Assembly (NCBI GenBank): GCA_026874595.1
Contig: CM049313.1
Location: 26,222,008-26,286,007 of the forward strand
Direction: 5' to 3'
Source: Sipunculus nudus
Taxonomy: Eukaryota; Annelida; Sipuncula; Golfingiida; Sipunculidae
Length of the DNA stretch: 64,000 nt
Below, in pieces: positions 58,759 to 64,000 of this stretch. The position numbers were made by a program, and so were the translations under genes. Each line of letters starts with the position of its first letter. The stretch's first letter is position 1. The notes under the pieces were generated by a model that saw only the letters and a list, made by a program, of their open reading frames with translations, made no database searches and was not told the DNA's origin.

Positions 58759-59736
58759 GTGAACTAAAAACAAGGGACCCGTGGGTCATGGCACTCAGCT
58801 GTTATATATAAATGCTGGTTTTGTGTGGTAATATAAGCTGTATAATATGAGATGATGGTATTTAACTTATGTAATGGAAGTCTTGGATATAATCCTGCAA
58901 TATAGGGGAGAGGATTGGTGTCATTTATATTATTTACATTTGGAAATGGAGTGCTATTGTCACACAAGTTTTGACTTGGCCTGATGCTGCAAGTATACAC
59001 CATTTTGTCAGGTTTATCAAGTAAATTTTATCTGATGAGTATATATTCAGTTTCAGTCGAACAAAAATGGTTGAGAATCCAGGATATACAAATTTCACAA
59101 ATTTAAATAAAGATCATAAGTACCTGGTTTTATAGCTTAAATTATAATTAAAAATTACCTATATTTATCACTTTTGAATAATTCCACATCAATCTACACA
59201 CTAAACATAGCAAGACTCTTTTGACAATTATTAACATTACAGACATAATGAGAACTTATCTAGGATTTGATTTTTTTTATCACATTTGAATATTTTTTTT
59301 CCAATGTATAAAAAAATGAAAAGTAATCTTAGCTATGAAACTAATACATGTGTAAAAATAACCCAATAAATTATACAAGGAGGAAACTGAAGAAGGGCAT
59401 GGAGAATAAAGGAATCAATAATATAAATTTTGATTATTTACATAGTATCACATGACAGCTGATATAGCAATGAGTCTTAATGTCAATTGTCAAACATATT
59501 GACTCTAAATCTTTAATGAGTACTTTTCTGAGTAATATTTAAAATTTTTTTACATATTTTATTTATTTTTATTTTGCAATGAATAAAAATTAACAATCTG
59601 AAACTCTTTGAAAAGACCTTGAAATTTAGATTAATTTGAAATAATCAATGACATCCTTGTCTATCATGAATTTGCTTCATATAATCCCTAATAGTAAAGA
59701 ACAATTTTATTTAAATATATTTTTCCATTATTATAG

Positions 59737-60657
59737 ACTAGCTGATAAACACGGTATACCAGATTTTTTTACCGGGGTTAAGGAGATATATTAAGCAAAT
59801 TGTGGAATGTTGGCTCATTTTTTATTCTAAAAGTTAAAGAAAATATAGGTTTTCAGTAGGATACTGTATCAATAAGATATGTACAAAAATTTTTTATGTT
59901 TATTTTGAGGTCGCTGTGCTCGTGGCAAAAAAAAAAACATACCCCGGTGTGTATACCTTGAATACCTGGTCAGTGATGATGTTTACATTGCGAACCAGAA
60001 TGAGACGCGGGGGCATTCAGGTTTCTGACAATATCTGACTGGTTTCTATCGTTGGACGAATAAAGAATGTTGATGTGAGGAACACATGAAAAATTAATTG
60101 AATGTATGTTGAAAGGAAACTATTCCTGAAGAATGAAACAGATATATGCATACCTCGTAAGTAGCAGACCAATTTTGAGGCATCAAACCCCTGCCACCAT
60201 GGTCCTCCCACCCCGTCCCTGTTCCTGAAATTATGTTTTGTCATTAATCCTCCTGGGTTGAACCCTTCATTTCATAAAGCGTGAAACACATTTGTTTCAC
60301 CTTTACTGACCACGCACGTGGGTCAAAGCCTGGGTCCATTGAAAGGCCAGACATACTAAAATCCCTCACTGAAGGCAGGCGTTATAGCCCTTAATCGTGT
60401 GGTTGAGTGACCACGATGCACACATTCCGGTCATTGCCGAAGGCAGTTCGACTGTGCTCGGTAAAACCTCTGCCAAGTCAGAAAAAACGGAAATTCACTC
60501 AAAATGATGTGTACATTAAAAATTATTTATTCTAATATCACCTATGTCACTGCGGAGACCATAACCTTAAAAATGAGGTATGTCACAGTGTCATACGCAA
60601 CGTGGTTTCAGTGAACACTGTGAACAAATGTGGACCGAATTCCTTTTATAAGTATTA
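59737..60657 (+). mobile_element. Family H insertion, second copy
   Basis: Starts ACTAGCTGATAAACACGG (the palindrome is decayed here) and ends TTTTATAAGTATTA. It matches 39358-40312 throughout, including TGACCACGCACGTGGGTCAA. Confidence 0.6.
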
Positions 60658-62769
60658 GATACAGACACAATCTTGGCCTGTTGGTAAATCTCTTTACACA
60701 ACTGAAAGACCTTGGCTTAAATGCTTTTTTCAACCTGACATATAAGACTTTTTATCAAAATGTTTACAATAACTAGATATTTCTTTGCACTGCAGGTGCA
60801 ATAGTATCGCCAGACAATTAATCCGCCCCCTTTACGAATAGTCCCTGCCATCTTCAGTAGCATATACTGACACTTGGCATGTGACTTTAGAACACCTATC
60901 AACAATATATTTCACCATTCATGGGGGCCAATACAGAGAATCACTCTTATGAAAAGGGGGTAAATTTGTACTATAACAAGGGACCCATGGGTCATGGCAC
61001 TCAGCTGAAGTTTGAAATTTTTGCAAATGCAAAATATTCTATTGTAATGTTTTTCATATATAAGAATATGAGAAGCTAAGAGGAAAGGGTACCTCCCTTT
61101 TGGTTATAGTAAAGTTCTAAAAATATGATTGCAAACAAATACTCTGACAAGACTGTCATGAAGAACAAGGGACCCATGGGTCACGGCACTCAGTTGATCG
61201 TGATTGGACTATAAATGTTTCTCCACTGTGATACTATATCGAGTCGATAAAGCTTATGAATATCATGGACATGTTGGGCTATTATAAAGGAATGTAATGT
61301 AATATGTGAGTAAATGATTAATGAAATTACCTGACTGGTGGATTAATAGGTAAAATATAGTGGTTTATTTTTTATTTATTTAGGAGGGGTTGAAAATTGT
61401 GATATATTTGAGCAAATATGAATGCAATGACAGCAGTAATAAGCAGTAGTAGAATGATGATAAGGCTATTTGTTGAAGGATCTAAAGTGTATGGTAGTCT
61501 GCAAGCTTTCAATTTGACAGATATGATGTTATGATTAACTATGCTGATGAAGTGATTTTTGAATTTGTGACTGTATGACACAATATCTCTTTAGTCTTGA
61601 CAAGGTACATTATTGTGATGCCCACTATGTCTACATATTACACAATATTGACATAATTTCTGGCATGTACATAGGTACCTATGGACGAATAGTTATACAA
61701 AATATTAAAGTATGAATATATCTGATTCATCTTGTTCTTGCTTACTGAGGCTGACTTTGGGATGGGGTTCGGAGAAGGGAAAAGTGAGGGCAGCACGAAG
61801 GTGGATGTAGAAATATTCGATTGTAATTTTTTTCATTTATATAAGAATGTGAAAAGCTAAGAGGAAAGGGGCCCTCCTACTTGGTTATAGTAAAGTTCTA
61901 AAGATATGATTGCAAACTAATACTCTGACATGACTGTCATGAAGAAAAACAGTAAAAGTTTTGAGATACTGTGATGCATATGAAAATTTACAGATGGACA
62001 GGCAAGTGGACAGAATGGACTAATACCTTTATTTCACTTTCAGGGGAATAATGCATTTAAGTTTATATATAAGCCTATTTTTTAAAGCATATCTACTTTT
62101 TCCATTAAGAAGTTTTTATCTGAATCATTTTTTTTATTTACAGGTTTTATAAATTTTTTAATAAAAAAAAAACTGAAAATATAAGTTAAAATATTAGAAC
62201 TGTTGCAAAAGTTGCAATCATTATATACACAGAGTAAAAAACTGAAACTATAAGTTAAAATATTAGAATTGTTGCAAAAGTTGCAATCATCATATATTTA
62301 GAGTGTAGCTCATATTGGGTCATATTATGCATACACATATATTTTATTATTTTTAAAACATAAATGTTTAAACTGAATTTAAAAGAAAATAATGCTACAA
62401 CATGGCATCTTCAAGAATATTCCTTGAATCACTATTAAAAAGTTTTGCACATTGGAGTTTTCAGTACATGCTTAATTTTATTCACCAAAATAAAATAAAA
62501 GATTCAGTAAATTTGATAAAATAAAACATCTTTTCAAATAAAGTATACACACTGTTGGTTGAATGAGGGACAAACAATATCATTGTGCTAATTACTATCC
62601 CAGTTTTAATTTATTACTGGAATTAATAGTCAATTTCACACCTGGTGAAGTTTTTACTGAAGTAAGGAATTACTTATATGATGAACATCCACACTTTCAT
62701 AGCAATACACCACTTTGTGGACACAATTAAATGTACACTTTAATCATTGTAACCCTGGTGGTACAATAC

Positions 62770-62935
62770 AAAATCTAAAATGTAGCATAGCCTAGAATAA
62801 GAATGAATCAAATACAGAAAATAATAACATTCATCTAGTTTATGCACCATATGGGGGGGGGGGGGTGCAGGGCAGAGAGGAAGCCTGCTGGTAGTGGCCA
62901 AGCTGAGCCAAGGCAAGCTGCCTGGGGTGGGTTAC
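62770..62935. repeat. Poly-G run in a repeat
   Basis: A run of about 13 G at 62853 within a segment resembling 27870-28030. The minus-strand proline-rich frame at 62835-63029 is a product of the G run. Confidence 0.6.
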
Positions 62936-63699
62936 ATAATGCAAGTGAAGGCTGTACTACTAGGTGGGCTAGATGTAAACAACACTTGACATGGTGTATG
63001 AAAACGTGAATAAAAGCTATTCTTTCCAATCAATTTCTTCGAAATTTTAGATTTTAAAAGATAAAATCCTTATGTATATATGCTGTGAAAATTAAATCAA
63101 CAGTGCCAAAGTTGGACAAAATTTAAGGTATTGATTTTTTATTTATGCTAATAACTTGAAAAATTTGCAAAATTCAGATCTAATTTTGGGTAAACAATTG
63201 AATCTTGATTAAATAAAGTTATATTCCTGAAAAAGGTCTCTAGGATCAGCAATTCTCATGTTAGGTGAGTAAATATATTTCCTGATTTTTTTTAAAATTG
63301 CATTATATTTTGGCCCATAACTTCAAAATAATACCCAATACTGACCTAATTTTTGGTATGTTCATAGAAAATGTATGAAAGAATGTGAATACTAAATATG
63401 ATCAAAAACAGATTAGTGGTTTTCATATTAGGCAGCCTTGAAGTGTAACAATGGCTTTTTTATGGAAAACGGAGGTTTTTCCTTAATATCTTGAAGGAAC
63501 GAAGTCCTAATGACCCAATTTTTGGTATGGTAGGAGATCTTGGGGACATCTGATGGTATGGATAATTTTGGAATTGTAGGTCCAATGGTTTTAAAACGTG
63601 CCCTGTAAACGGACGGACGGCCGCACGGCTGGACGGCCGGACGACGGACAAAGGACCACGACTATAGCTCAGATGACTTATAGTCAGCTGAGCTAAAAA

Positions 63700-63978
63700 T
63701 GGTAAGGTAGGTGGCGCCACCTGTCCGGTTGACGAGAAAACTCTCCAAGATGGATGTACATGCCAAATTGGAGACTAACACATTGAAGGACTCCTCAGAT
63801 ATGAGCAATTTATATCTAAAACAAATGTACAGATGGACACCACACAAAAAAATGGCAGATGGCACCACCAGTCTTGCATACAAGATGGATGAGGACAAAA
63901 TCTATGGTTAATGCACAGTTTAAGACCAATACAGCGCACCACTCCTAAGAAAAGAGCATTAATTTATTCTACAACAAG
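63700..63978. repeat. Family K copy with exact palindrome
   Basis: Palindrome at 63710-63721, followed by GAGAAAACTCTCCAAGATGG. Matches 7400-7660. Overlapping frames on the two strands are both chance. Confidence 0.65.
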
Positions 63979-64000
63979 GCCTACAGGCCTAATGCGAACC
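63979..64000. repeat. Start of another AGGCCTAATG-type repeat
   Basis: The window ends with AGGCCTAATGCGAACC, the same left end seen at 38173 and, altered, at 23703. Confidence 0.6.

Larger units (their letters stand above)
58771..63699 (+). mobile_element. Second E-type element copy, about 4.9 kb
   Basis: The head CAAGGGACCCGTGGGTCATG at 58771 and the tail (GGACGGACGGCCGCACGG tract, hairpin 63665-63695, AAAAA) match 39121-46173. Contents: segment G (59.04-59.74 kb), family H insertion (59737-60657), a head like that of the 16.9 kb element at 60772, two extra GGGACCCATGGGTCA heads at 60976 and 61165, and segment E (62.94-63.70 kb). Several nested fragments are therefore present. No coding region is supported. 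Confidence 0.65.

Noticed and set aside
62835-63029. Proline-rich minus-strand frame
   Set aside because: The prolines come from the G run and the segment is a repeat related to 27.9 kb.

Overview
The window looks like AT-rich nuclear DNA of an invertebrate, most likely a bivalve mollusc. The evidence is short exons in kilobase-scale introns, many GGAC-type microsatellites, and tandem-repeat transposable elements of the kind reported from bivalves (Pearl-like). The species cannot be named from the sequence. Nothing bacterial is present, and most open frames here are chance frames inside repeats.

The only host gene I can name is POLG, the catalytic subunit of mitochondrial DNA polymerase gamma, on the minus strand. 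Five exons can be supported: 55679-55782, 51951-52275, 27068-27274 (less certain), 23537-23650 and 8931-9088. The reading phase is compatible across all five. They encode the spacer between the exonuclease and polymerase domains. Upstream exons (exonuclease) should lie beyond 64 kb. I could not find the downstream polymerase exons between 1 and 8930. About 0.9 kb of coding sequence is spread over about 47 kb, and the introns are almost solid repeat. Two exon edges have been amplified into minisatellites: the splice donor of the 9.0 kb exon and the acceptor side of the 55.7 kb exon. The 23.5 kb exon appears to use a GC donor.

Region by region: 1-8.5 kb holds several dispersed repeat families, called A, C, D and K here. 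8.6-9.7 kb holds the donor minisatellite, a POLG exon and a 44-bp minisatellite. 10.34-13.83 kb is an element with about 0.7-kb inverted arms. 16.88-20.07 kb is a composite element made of nine 288-bp units rich in AGGTCA motifs. 20.77-23.21 and 28.04-30.97 kb are arrays of 340-bp units. 24.6 kb holds an orphan exon-like block with a decayed copy at 38.9 kb. 30.97-50.05 kb is a dead Ty3/gypsy retrotransposon, with a SINE and a TTAA-flanked MITE in its leader and about 9.7 kb of nested elements splitting it just before the integrase. One nested element is a 2.27-kb TA-flanked transposon that appears to carry a gene 5' end. 50.1-55.7 kb holds minisatellites and two POLG exons. 56.8-58.75 kb is another 340-bp array. 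58.8-63.7 kb is a second copy of the element that interrupts the gypsy.

The most notable non-genic signal is the palindrome GGTGGCGCCACC. It recurs at the same place in units of several otherwise dissimilar repeat families, with variants that mostly look like decay of its central CpG. These families also share hairpin termini and GGAC-rich tails, suggesting one superfamily of non-autonomous elements with interchangeable tandem cores.
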